Assembly: GCA_024529925.1 (NCBI GenBank)
Contig: JAFEUB010000780.1
Location: forward strand, 496,001 to 560,000
DNA: 64,000 nucleotides
Direction of reading: 5' to 3'
Origin: Ophthalmolycus amberensis
Lineage: Eukaryota; Chordata; Actinopteri; Perciformes; Zoarcidae
This document shows positions 50,483 through 61,740 of this stretch, one piece after another (position 1 is the first letter of the stretch; the number at the start of each line of letters is the position of its first letter). The position numbers were made by a program, and so were the translations under genes. The notes beneath the pieces are model-generated. The model worked only from the letters and a program-made list of their open reading frames with translations. It searched no databases and was not told the origin of the DNA.

Positions 50483-52817
50483 CTGCACAGAAGAAAGGCA
50501 GAAACAACAATTTCCCCATTATCTCCAGATTTTCACTAGTTGGAAAACCAACAAGATTTTAAGAGCCACACATGCTTATTTGCTCAGATTAGGTCTCCAT
50601 GTCCATAGCTCTTGTTTTGTTAGAATTGCACAATCTTTACTGTACACTAAGATTTCAGATTCAGAGGATGAAAAAACGTGATTTGTCTATATTCTCTGTG
50701 GGGGAGGATCACAAACTTCAGATCACAGTGAATTTAAGTAGAATTGGAATGGGCACCAAACCAAGGGACAAAAGTAAGCTGGGTGTTATTGTTGCTGAGA
50801 CATTTCAAAACTCTTTCCATTCACATATTTCCATGCGTATTTTGAAGTATTGCATGAGAAAAGCTTTATGGAATTAAATTAAAATCCAATTAAACTTCCT
50901 CAAAAAACGTTTTTCCGCTTGCTTGAAGATGTTTTTTTGCCTTTGATGCATTAAATGGGACATTGAAACGCCTTTGCCGAATAAATTCTGACGTAGCAAA
51001 CATTTAACTCAGATGACGTGATCAGCTGTTTCTGCTGTTAGCTTTTACCCAGATACACACGAATGCTCGTATTTGTCTCCGGACAACATGAATTACGGCC
51101 AATAGTAGCTGACATGAAAGAACAATTAAAACGTGCCCAGTTTAAACTAATTCATTTAGACTTCTCTTCATTTTTCAGTAGTCTATGGGTTAGACAGCCA
51201 AGCGAACTTGTTTTGTTTCCAGTTCGCAACCTATACGTCTTCTACTCTGTTAACTAGCGAACTACAGGCATAGCCGATATAGCACCATATGCAATAGGGT
51301 TTTACTGAGTGTTTTAGGAGCTAGCGTTGGTCAGAGAGGAATCTCTATCATATCAGAGGTGGACACAGCTGACTCTTTAAGCACTTGGGCTATCTAGGAT
51401 ATAGTCTGATTAGCACGTAAATTACCATTGTTTCATATCAATGCAGGCAGAGAGAGTGATATTACATTCTCAGAATATCCTTGTGGATCAACAAAGATTT
51501 TCATTCAGTTTTTTATGCATGAGCTGCTCGAGTATCAAGAATCAGTTTGGCATCAGAGACAAGACTTTGCTCTTGGTTTCTTTTTTTCTTTCTTTTGACA
51601 TTACAGCCTGCTTCATATACAAAGATCTTGACGATGCTGTTCATGGTTGTGCAAATGTCAGTGGTGTTTTAGGTTTGAAGCAGTTTGCTTCACATTTAAA
51701 AATCTCACTTAAGGTTACATTTCTTGGGATTAGATGGTATAAATATCACACAAAGCAAAATGCCAGTGTGTTCTTTTTATGGCTGACCTCTATAATATGT
51801 AAACTTTGGAATATTTTTACTTCATGGTGCTCACTCATGTAAATCCCTTCCATATTTTTGCATAACTCTAGTAATGGGTAAAAGAAGCACTGGAGCTGCT
51901 ATGAACTTCATATAATTTCCACTATGATGGTTTCACGTCCCACTGACTCACACTTGCAACCAAATGCTCACAGGAGGTGTTAATTCCTGATTTACAAAAA
52001 AGGTGTGAACATTATGATCATCTTGGCAACCTATCAGTAGGAATCCCCTTTACATATTTAGAATCAACACACTTTCACTCCCAACTCGTCAAACACAGGC
52101 GCCTGGTCAGTGGCCCAAAGCCTCAAACTATGACACGCTTGGTACCCCTCTAGTGAAAGTAAAAGAGGGAAACAAATTGAGCTTCGACCTAAATCCCACT
52201 AATTCAGCTACGACTTTCCCATCTGCTAGATGTTAAACAAATTGAGATTGAGTACAGAAGAACACACTGTAGGGGCCCAAGACTTTGAACCATCACTACC
52301 ATATGGTTTGACAACAATACGACTCTTTGGGGTTCCAAAGAGCCTGTTATCTGAATGATGACATCCGATCACAGGCCTTTGAATTCACACCTGCTGTTGA
52401 CAGTGTTCTTGTTATCTCTGCTCGCTATTTGATCAGATCTTCGTATGCAAATCAGGCAGGCTTGTCAACAAACAAAGCGTGCCTTACGTTGAGAGACGCA
52501 ATGTAGGATACTCGCCAGAGGACGCCCAGATGTGCAAAGTGAGGGTTAGATGTCAGATGGAAACCAACGACGGTATCTGTATGATACTTTTCAATAGCCT
52601 TGCTAACTACGCTGATGTTACTAGCTGTGAGACAACAATCGGAGCCAGTGGAGACGCTTGCTAGCACAATGTTAGTCATTTGTCCCTCGTCTTGCACATC
52701 AAAGTGGTCCCCCAAGAGTTTATTTTTCCTTTGAGAGGAAGGGGATTTCTTTGCCATCTTAAGCTTTCCGGCAAGCGGCTTAAGGGAGCAAGAATAGGTG
52801 AATTTACGTGAACCTTT

Positions 52818-52957
52818 CATTTACACCAGGCTGAGATCCATGTGAGCCAGATCACCTCCAGATGTGGTTTGTCTGGCCAATTCAGATTGCGATGCATTCT
52901 GCTACAACGTGTGGGATTTTCCTTATCCAGATAACGTGTTAATACTAGGTGTAAATG
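52818..52957. mobile_element. MITE-like element with terminal inverted repeats
   Basis: A 140-bp segment starting CATTTACACCAGG and ending CTAGGTGTAAATG. The outer 10 bases are a perfect inverted repeat. It encodes nothing and lies in intron 1. The termini resemble a family of small non-autonomous DNA transposons common in fish; the target-site duplication is not clear. Confidence 0.6.
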
Positions 52958-54245
52958 GAGTTTCACTATGAGGTGATGCGACTGGTCTCATTAAGTCTAA
53001 GAATCTGGCAACACCTCAGTAAAATAATCTCTAAAGATTACATTCGTGCACACACACACGCACACAGCAACTCAGATGTTGTTAGGATCTTCTTAAGATG
53101 TGAGGATAGCTTCAGGATCCTTAAAAGAGAACCTGTAGAGCCTTACAGAACTATGAAAGAGCTTTTAGCGATGCGTCTTCACACGTATCAATGGTGTCAG
53201 AATTAATCTGTGGCAGTGGTGAAGCATGTTTGCCATGGCTGTATTTGTGCACTTGTTTCTGTGTTGCAGGCATGTGTACACAGTAAATGTCCCACCGCTA
53301 ATAAGTGTTGATTTTTCAGTGACAATTATTTGAAGCTGACGAGTGTCGATTGCAGAGATGTTCGCCTTCTCTGAGAACTGATGGAGCTTTGTGGTGGTTG
53401 CTCAAAACTAGGAAAAAGGTTAAATTGAGTCGGGTGGGTGAGGAATCACTGGCACGTAGTGGGCTTTTACACTCCCAGAGGTCAACTACAGGGCTGAGAG
53501 GGGAAATATGACGACACTGGTATTACAGCAATGTTTGCTATCATTGGCAGAGATGCTTCAAACAATACTGAGAAGTGCTTATAAAACATCAGGAAACGGT
53601 GTCTGAAATTGCAGAAAACGTGTGAGCAAAAAATTCACACACACAGCAGTAGTTTTGCTTAAATCAGCAGCAAACATTACTTGAATGTTCACCATGATGG
53701 CAGCAGTTCCACAGGTGCAGGTTTAAACCACCCAGCTCAAGTGTCCTCAGTTCCACGGGTGCTGTCTGTAACAGACCCTGACCTCTGACCTCCCCCGGAG
53801 AGGCCAGGGACTCCGCTACGAGCAGGGGTGCAGTGGAGGGCAAAGCCTCGAAAAAAAGTCAGTTTGAGCAAATGCTTTAAAAGATTTGAACACGTTCATC
53901 AGGATCTTTACAGACAACAGCATGACTGACTGCTGTACTGACAATTGATTTTTGGGGAGGGTTGTGATCATCACCAACTGGAGGTCACAGTTTGCCCTTC
54001 TTTTCATTCCCTGCCTTTAAATCAACCAAGTCAATCTGCCTGCTCGTGAAATGAAAACCATGAATCCATCACCTTTACTTCCACCCACGACTGTTCAGTT
54101 GTTAAATTGAAACATGCAGATATATTTTTAAAAAGAGTGAAAGAGTGGAGCTGTAAGGCCCCTGGGACCGTGGCAGAGGTTTATTGCAGCGGGGTCTGCC
54201 AGACTGTTAACAGCAGTCAATGCACACAGGCAGCCGGCATAGGGA

Positions 54246-54247
<2 letters not shown>

Positions 54248-54293
<46 letters not shown>
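54248..54293 (+). repeat. (AC)23 microsatellite in intron 1
   Basis: Pure AC repeat, about 310 bp downstream of the exon 1 donor in the gene's direction. Confidence 0.95.
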
Positions 54294-54295
<2 letters not shown>

Positions 54296-54603
54296 TGCTG
54301 CTCTGATCTGCTGCAGTGGCGGAGTGCACTGGGATACACACTGTAGCCTGCAGATACAAAGCGCATTTGGTGTGTGTGTGTTAAACATGCACAGCATCAA
54401 CAGAAGAGAGCACCCGGTCTGCCTGCACGTGATATTTCAGAGAAGAAAAATAAAAGACTGCGGAAGGAAATCAACAATTTCCACTTAGAGTATAGTGCCG
54501 GCGTGTTAAATGGCAGGTCAGAGGCAGCAGACAGGACGTCCACACATTCATTCACATGATTCATTTTCTGGTCGGAATTTACATTTAAGGCTCTCACACT
54601 CAC

Positions 54604-54694
54604 CGATCTGAACGCTGCTCGGGAAAGCACCCATTGTCAGTCCCCAAAAGCCAGAGAATATCAACAGAAACCAGTCGCGAGAAGAAATCCTCAT
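54604..54694 (-). CDS. gria4: gria4 coding exon 1 (start codon, signal peptide)
   Basis: First coding exon of an AMPA-type ionotropic glutamate receptor subunit, GluA4-like, a ligand-gated cation channel of the postsynaptic membrane. It encodes residues 1-30 plus the first base of codon 31. It starts MRISSRDWF and has a hydrophobic core (LLIFSGFWGL), which is a signal peptide of about 22 residues. The mature start AFPSSVQIG is a hallmark of AMPA receptors. The ATG (54692-54694) has A at -3 and matches the family start. The exon ends in a consensus donor, GTGAGTG, at 54603 downward, in phase 1. An in-frame upstream ATG at 54737-54739 would add 15 residues but has a poor context. Subtype 4 was chosen from the leader and from exons 2-3; the a/b fish paralogue is not resolved. 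Confidence 0.95.
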
Positions 54695-55190
54695 TTTGTT
54701 TCGGTTATAAACTGATGAGAGACATCGAGCAGGTTTCATTAACACCCCCGGGGCAAAAGCAACATGACAGGGTCAAAAAAAAAAAACAGAGATAAAAAAA
54801 TGTATCAAATGCCCGTTAAATATCCATGTCTGTCTTTGGATGTTATTTTCCTGGATATCCCCCCGCAGTGCCGCTCGTTTGTGCCGTCAAACTGTGTCCG
54901 TCCGTCCGGCGCTGGAGATTTTGCGCACAACACCACCAAGATGAGGTGGAGAGGGGTGGGGGGGGGGGGGGTGGGGGAGCATCAGCCAGCGGCGGCCAGT
55001 GCGTCTGGATGCGGCTCAACTCACATCACAGCGATAACACACATGCGCCTTTTTACCCGACCGGGGCAGGCAGGCAGGAGGGGCGTCAGTCAGTCCGCTC
55101 AGCACCGAGCGGCGGAGAAGTCCCCGCACCTGTGGTACAGACAGAACTTTTAGCGCAAGGAAATACTTGTTCCTAGCTCGAACCTCTTCA
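54695..55190 (-). promoter_or_regulatory. Probable gria4 5'UTR and CpG-rich promoter region
   Basis: This is the sequence immediately upstream of the conserved start codon. From about 54840 to 55150 it is clearly richer in G+C and in CpG than the AT-rich flanks, with runs such as CGTCCGTCCGGCGCTGG and GAGCGGCGGAGAAG. It also holds a G run at 54958-54971. No convincing TATA box was seen on the minus strand. A CpG-island, TATA-less promoter is usual for neuronal receptor genes, but the transcription start and any non-coding first exon cannot be placed from sequence alone. Confidence 0.5.
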
Positions 55191-55429
55191 TGCGCAAACC
55201 ATTCTGCATGAAACCTTTAAAGGTGCCATTTAAAATGCATTAAGTGCCCGAATTAATAGGATTAAATAAAATGTATAAGGATTGTTGTCTAAGAACTTTC
55301 TTTTGCAGGATTAAAATTACTTCACATGGGATTATTTCAACATATTCTCATTTCAACTCGTACTGGCATCACTTTCTAACGCACTGAGCAGCCCAGAGCG
55401 TGGTTGCAGTAAACACTCAAAGTTCAGAA

Positions 55430-55600
55430 TAAAAACAAAATACTTACTTAGGTTTAGGCAACCAAACCACTGAGTTCGGTTTAGGAAAACCTCTTGGTTG
55501 GGCTTTAAAATAAAAAGTAAACAATATATCATTAGCCCACACAATCACTGGTCTCAACACTAGTATCCTGGCAGTAAGTTCCTGTTTGTTTAACCCACTC
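55430..55600 (+). repeat. Teleost dispersed repeat (TTAGGTTTAGG type)
   Basis: TTAGGTTTAGGCAACCAAAC, ATCACTGGTCTCAACACTAG and TATCCTGGCAG resemble a fish repeat recalled from memory. About 1.0 kb upstream of the gria4 start. Confidence 0.45.
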
Positions 55601-57983
55601 AGCTTGTGAGTTTTTTCAGTTTACGTCATCACACTCCAGGAGCATTTTCTCTGAGCATCAGATAATGATGCCACAGGGTTTTACATGGAAGTTACTTGAA
55701 AGCCCAGTGATCTGATTCAGATGATAAAGGTGCCTTGTGAGTCGTATCAGACGCTGCGGGGCAGGACAAAGGGGCGTGTTTGACGCTTTTTTGGATGACA
55801 GCAACATTAAATGGTCACAGCAGTTTCATGTTTCAAAGTTTCTGCAAGAAAATTGGTATTAACAGCAACAAAACTGTCAAATGAATAAAAGGAATGAATG
55901 TGTCTTTGGCTGCAGTTCCTCTAGTGGCCACTAGATGCTGCGACCTAGAAAACTTTACCCTAAATCAGTGATACCCAACCACTAGTACTTAAACTTCACA
56001 CTTTTTCAAGTCTCTCTTAAAACAAGACTCGGATGTACATTGAAACAGCTTTGGCCTCTCCCTGATGCATGATGGGGGACAACATCTACAAAGAACGATG
56101 AAGAAACTGAATTTTTAGGTACATCTGGCAAAAACTAATGCAGTCTGACACAACATTCCTGAAATAAATCCAACACCTTCATGAAGGTTACAGTGTTCTG
56201 CTTTTGTAGAAACTGTTGTGTTATACTGACAGATATCTCTATTATATTTTGTCCATCACATTTATATCAATGAGAGTAGGCAGAATAACAGAAACACCTC
56301 CCTGTGTCAGAAATAACATATCTTTGTATGCTGTGATTAGTATGAAACTAGAGCCAGGTCTTGGTTAGCATAGCTTAGCGTAAAGACTGCAAATAAATTT
56401 GGAAGTTATGCCAGTAAATTGTAAACTTGAATAGCAACTTTCTCACCCTTATTGTGTTTTCTTTTGGGGTTTACTGTACAGTTTATCAGTTGACCTGCTC
56501 TGTTATTGTTATGCATTGAATATAATATGAAATATCCATAAAATATGTCCTTTAGGGGTCGTCAGTTTACTCAATGATAGAAAATGGTCGGTTGAGAACG
56601 ACTGCTCGAAGAGAAATTAAAATCAGTAATGAGACCTCAGGGAAGTGTAGGCTACAGTCTCCTTGGGGTGATGCAGTTAAAGAAGGAGTGACTGCAGTAA
56701 CTGCAGGAGGGAGTGAAGCTGCAGTCCGCTCACGTTTGGCTGATTTGTATGTAGCCTCAGGTAGACCTGCTTGAAAATGAGCAACTATGTGTGAGACACT
56801 GTTGGAAGCAATGCAGGAAGTTGATTCAGTTTTGTCGATGACAGAAACCGTCATGCGGAAAATCCGAAAAACTCAACTTCTGTTAAAAGCAGGATGAGCA
56901 AACTAAAACTCAGCCTGTGACTCTTTCAAGCCAAGCTGCCATCCCTAATAATATCAATGGAAGCTTAAACTCAGAATCCTGAATCTAATTTAAAGACACC
57001 ATCGCCACAGAAAATCATATTGACATTTATGAGATTTCATAACGTAATTCAGAAATCCCAACTCCTCTGTGGGTTGAAACTCTACAGCAGGTTGCACTTA
57101 TAGACAAAGATCCTATCAAACTCAAACAAGTTTGACCAACAGAGAGCCTCCCGCCAGCACCATTCAAAGATGAGGACCATGTGAGCGGTCTGGAACATAC
57201 ATTTTGAGCTGAAATCATTTTTTGCACATAAAGTTCCCGAGGTCAAGAACAATCTCCCATGCCTTTTTTCTGTATATCCTATTACATTTGCAACTGCAAA
57301 GGTCTGATTTCACATTGATCAATAAAGATTCATTTTATTTACACCCTTGGAGAAAATGCTGCTGACGTTTCGAGAGGCTGATATGATTCCAGTGAAACCA
57401 CTCAGCAGTCTGTCAATACTTTATCACAAAACCATCATTAATGTATATAGGAGCATAATACTCCGAAATGATCACCACACACTGTTCCCTTTCTTCAAGC
57501 TTTGCTGCTATGGAGCAGAAAGTGGTCTCTCACTGTGCAACAAATCTGCAAAAAGCAATAGTCCTCCACGGACTGTTAGGATGATTACTTGCTCCCTAAT
57601 TGCAGTTTTTGGAATTTCTGTCTGTTCTCTTTTTGGGAATATTTACTTTGGTCGCAGTTGAGGATGATGAGGAAAAGAGCACAAGGTTGTTTGTCTCCCG
57701 GTTTGAGGTTGTGTACAATAAAATGTTCATTCAGTTTGCCTCCAGTCAGACAAGACATTTTTCAGTTGAACCACTCTAAATCTCTGCTCCAAGGTGTGAC
57801 AATTAGGAACTGTATTCATGTTGCTATATTAAAACAACTGCAAATGATTGATTTTCCCTTCAGCACTCAAGTCAACACAAACAAGCACATTGTGAGGGTT
57901 GTTAATGGTTACCACTGTGCTTTATTGGGTAGACTTAGTGTGTGAACAACAGCTGAACAGGACCTCACAGTGAACATGGTGGT

Positions 57984-58004
57984 GGAGCTGTCCATGGTGC
58001 TGAA
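57984..58004 (-). promoter_or_regulatory. RE1/NRSE element (REST binding site), 3.3 kb upstream of gria4
   Basis: The minus strand reads TTCAGCACC, then ATGGACAGCTCC, again 19 of 21 bases of the classical RE1 consensus. The CCATGG centre is, from memory, a common natural variant, which would leave one real mismatch (position 19). Both half-sites are complete and correctly spaced. It is oriented with gria4 and sits about 3.3 kb upstream of its start codon. A second independent site near the same neuronal gene strengthens both calls. Confidence 0.78.
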
Positions 58005-58254
58005 TGCTTCTGACTGTGTTAATATGGCTGACTCAAAAAAAAAGAAGCAACAGCTAACTGGACATCCTCTGATTTGCTTAGTTTAAAGACACAACATTGT
58101 TTTAAGTCAGGACACAGTTTGGCTCAGTCCAAAGTTCAACAAAAAAAAAACTTCCGGTATCTCATTTGTTTGATCCATACAATAACAGTAATATAAAGAC
58201 TCCAATTTGTAGTTTTGTGAATCCTCCCAGCCCTTTTGTGCAGCATGGCCATCA

Positions 58255-58320
58255 AACCTGGCAACGAGACAGACTGTATAAACTATGAGCGTAGTCTCTG
58301 TGACGTCATCCAAAGGTTTC
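58255..58320 (-). repeat. Family B terminal fragment
   Basis: The words GACTGTATAAAC and TCTCTGTGACGTCATCC resemble the terminal part of family B as seen at 61246-61290. Only about 65 bp is recognisable. Confidence 0.45.
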
Positions 58321-58394
58321 TGAGAAAACTTTGGGAGAGATTCTGGTAGAAAATACAGTGTTTTTCCATAATCCTTATATTGTGTCTTTTATTC

Positions 58395-58690
58395 CACGAA
58401 ATGAATCCTAAAAATGCCGATAATGGGCTTAACACGTCTGAAAACAAGCTATCAGAGGCCGGCGAGGCATCACAAGACGAGAAAGCAGAAACACATGCCC
58501 GGGATATCAAGGGCGACAGCTGAGGGCAAGTAGGGACCACTTTTCTTGTAATTTGGAAGCTTGCGTGAGCTCTTTGGAAGAGGCCGAAATCCCCCTCACC
58601 ACGGGAGTAAACTCAACGGAAACACAATGTCGTCAATTTGGAGATTTGGAAGAGATGCACGGGGGAGAATGTACATTAGAGACCCGGTAT
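58395..58690 (+). mobile_element. Possible L1-type LINE ORF1 fragment
   Basis: ATG at 58401 opens a 40-codon frame, MNPKNADNGLNTSENKLSEA and on to a TGA at 58521. After a frame change the sequence reads LRASRDHFSCNLEACVSSLE. The pattern LRxxRxxxxxNLEACVSSL is one I associate with the N-terminal region of teleost L1 ORF1 proteins. Codon-like composition (Lys, Glu, Ser rich) contrasts with the flanks. It is broken and short, so the call is tentative. Confidence 0.4.
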
Positions 58691-60548
58691 GAAAGGAACA
58701 CTTTTCAGCATAATTTCAAAAGATAACATTACAGACAAATACTATATTTAGTTGTGACCAACAACTCACATAAGTGTCACTTTTGACCGTGTCAGTCGGG
58801 ATAAAAGACACAGGTGGGTAAAAAGTAGCTCAATGGTATAAAGTAGTTGTTTTTATCAAAGTGTTGTACAGTGTTCTTGTTAATATGTAATTGCAAACAT
58901 ATTGTGGTCTTTACTTTCTTATTATATTCACTGTCACAGTAGTGACAGATCCAGCCTGCTCTGCGTCCTCAGTATACACCTCATGGGACCAGTGCAGACG
59001 AAAGAGACACTGCCTCCACACTTCCCCAGGCATATTCTGTCGGTGAAATATGACATGCACGTTTGAATAAATCACCATTACTGTAGAGGGACTAAAGACA
59101 TCTGTTACTCTCGTCTCGACAATGGCTCCTGAAAGGGAAACCTGACTCGCTGCCACACTGGAAAACTTTGACAAACCTCAGGATGTGTTAAAGTAGTAAT
59201 CTGTCAAATGATCATGGCGATGCCACATGAAACAATAAACACAACTCGGCATTCAAAAAGAACAACCGCTTGAGTGAATTCCGTTTCCGTGATCTAAAAC
59301 AATTTTCCGGGTAAAACACAGCGACAGTGTGACAAATCCACATGAGTGTTGTGTTGCGTGCTGTTATGTTAACATAGTTAAGCATGTCAGACTCGTAGGG
59401 GCTTCACTGCGTTATTTTCATCTTATGCTAATCTCTTACCGGCTCTCCCCTACTTAAGTAAAGTATAATATATTCATTTTTTCTACCACATTTCACAGGG
59501 AAATATCAAATGCAAGCATGCAAAGAGTAATCCATTCGATCAGGAGCCCACGTTCAGCTGTAGCGTTAGCATCCTTCTGCTGCTTTACAGCTGACAGTGA
59601 CCCTCCCTCCTCTGTCACAGCACCTGCTGTGCTGCCTTCTCCCGTTTCATTCGTTAGCTGAAGTTCCAGCTGTTATTTATTTTCTCATTGCTCCCCAAGG
59701 ATGTGCCATTGTGTGTGAATGGGTGCGAATGATTGGTTAGTATGCTATATTTCAAATATTGTTACCACTTTACCTTGCCATCAGACAGCGTTTTTCCTAA
59801 TTGAACTGAAGCCTTTATACTGCTCTCTTCTTCAAAGACTCCTTTGACAAGAACAGTCATTTTAGCTTGCAGAACAGGGGAGTTGCTACCGCTGCCACGA
59901 TCGGTTAGTTTGTTTGCGTGTGTGTGTTTCTCCGAACCAACACTACGTCCACAGCGGTACATTATCTTCCGTGCCAACAAATTTGCTCATGTCTGCTTCT
60001 CCAAGTTGCAAGCGTGCCAACCACCGCCTACGTTACTGTAGGTAACACACAGTGACGATGGATGAGGGTATATGTACAGTATGTAGCAATGTCATCATGC
60101 AAAACTCTGTTATGTCACGTGGGGAAAACGCTTTTAAAAACATACGTAGTTCAACCAAAATGTTAATGTTTGGATTTGAATACGAAAAGAGCACCAATGG
60201 GAAGCTAAGTAAATGAAGTAAATGTACTCCTCTACTTTCCACCACCTGTCTGTTATATAGGAAGTAGTGAGTGAGTGAACGAGGAAGAGACTGTTTTCTT
60301 TGCACATTCAAGTTTCAAAGTCCGGTCCATCTTTGTGAGCTGCACTACAGTTCATTTCCAGCTATATTAAGGTTTGTATCCAAACAGACAGGACTCTGTT
60401 CATACACTGAGCAGGCTGACTGGGTAATGGCTCTGAATGGCACAGTATGTTAAAACTAGACTTCAGAAGGAGCTTTTCTTACACTGCTGCTATACTCTCC
60501 CCCGCACTCCGCTCCCAGTGGATTAGAGTCTGACCGACTTTATGAATG

Positions 60549-60550
<2 letters not shown>

Positions 60551-60579
<29 letters not shown>
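60551..60579 (+). repeat. (GT)n microsatellite
   Basis: Pure GT repeat, 110 bp before an opposite (CA)n tract. Confidence 0.95.
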
Positions 60580-60689
60580 ATGGATCTCTGCCATAACTCT
60601 GGAGTTGAACAGATGGGAAGCCTGCAGTAGCTCTTTCCTGCTCACACCAGGGGTGATGAAGAGTGTTGTTCAACCGCTGCTGGGGAATC

Positions 60690-60728
60690 CCACACACACA
60701 GACACACACACACAGACACACACACACA

Positions 60729-60764
<36 letters not shown>
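60690..60764 (+). repeat. (CA)n with regular CAGA interruptions
   Basis: CA repeat in which GA steps recur three times at regular spacing before a pure CA tract. Confidence 0.95.
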
Positions 60765-60766
<2 letters not shown>

Positions 60767-61235
60767 GTCGTTCTCTACGTGTACGTGTGTGTGCTTCCTT
60801 AAATGTGTGTGTGTTTGTAAAAAAGAGACAAAAATCAAGCTTGCAGCTCAACAGGGTTCGTCCGCTCTCCTTCATGCACCCTTGAGAATTCAATTTCCAG
60901 CTTTTGACACCCAGTCTTTCAAAACTGGTCGGAAAAGTATATAAAAAAAAAATCTTTGTGAAAATTTCCAGGACTGCAGAGTAGGAGAGAAAGGAAAAAG
61001 ACATGGCAAGAGAAAAGGTTTGTAAAGATAAAACGAGGTATCTCTTCTCGATTGTGAAGTTTCCTTTCAACAAAACCATCTGTCAAGCCCGTGATGCGTC
61101 TGGATGGAACTTCAGACACTTAAAGCATTTAGTTGAACCATGTGCAACAACGTGCAGTACAACATCCTCAGTAAGAAAAAGAGAAGTGAAAAGTGGATAT
61201 CATCAAAATGTTTAATTTGTTATCAAGCAGTAGCT

Positions 61236-61740
61236 GTAATCAGACTGTATATAAGAAGAGGATGTAGTCACTGTGACGTCACCCATTGGTTTGTGGACGA
61301 CAGTTTTGAAGCCTTGAGTTCGGCATTTCGGCCGTCCCCATCTTGTTTTTGTTTTTTCTACCAGAAGTGACCATATTTGGTCGAGAGGGTGAAGCTGGGG
61401 AAGAGCAAGTTACCAGCTAACGCTAGCTCTTGGGATGCTCATTTTACCTGGGATGCTAATGAACAGCTGGCCCTTTAAAGTGTCTTTAATTACAAATGAC
61501 ACTGAACCACACCATGGCAACAACATGTCAATCACAAGGTAGCCACGCCTTAAAGCATGCCCTGTTTTCTTGTCTAATTTACTCTAAATGGAACCATAAT
61601 GTACTGAATGATCATCACTTTGTATTGAGGAAGACTTGAAACTAGCAATCGAGACCGTAAACAACTGTTCACAATGTTCACTGATGTAATAAATCAGTTT
61701 AGGAGTTTTCTCATAGACTTTGCTACAATTGATGATTCTC
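61236..61740 (-). repeat. Dispersed repeat family B, reverse copy
   Basis: The inverted counterpart of the element at 26085-26630, roughly 75-80% similar by eye. Shared pieces include GGTAGCCACGCCTTAAAGCAT, read against the complement of the other copy, and ATCGAGACCGTAAAC. It begins with CTGTGACGTCACCCATTGG, so it carries a perfect CRE-like TGACGTCA inside the repeat. Confidence 0.75.

Larger units (their letters stand above)
50483..54603 (-). other. gria4: gria4 intron 1 (4.1 kb)
   Basis: Bounded by a GTGAGTG donor after exon 1 and a TGTGCAG acceptor before exon 2. It contains a MITE-like element (52818-52957) and a (CA)n tract (54248-54293). Several open frames of 60-130 codons occur, but none resembles a known protein or has splice or codon-use support. 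Confidence 0.92.

Noticed and set aside
51441..51842. 133-codon open frame in intron 1
   Set aside because: Composition is hydrophobic and AT-driven; no homology recognised and no supporting signals.
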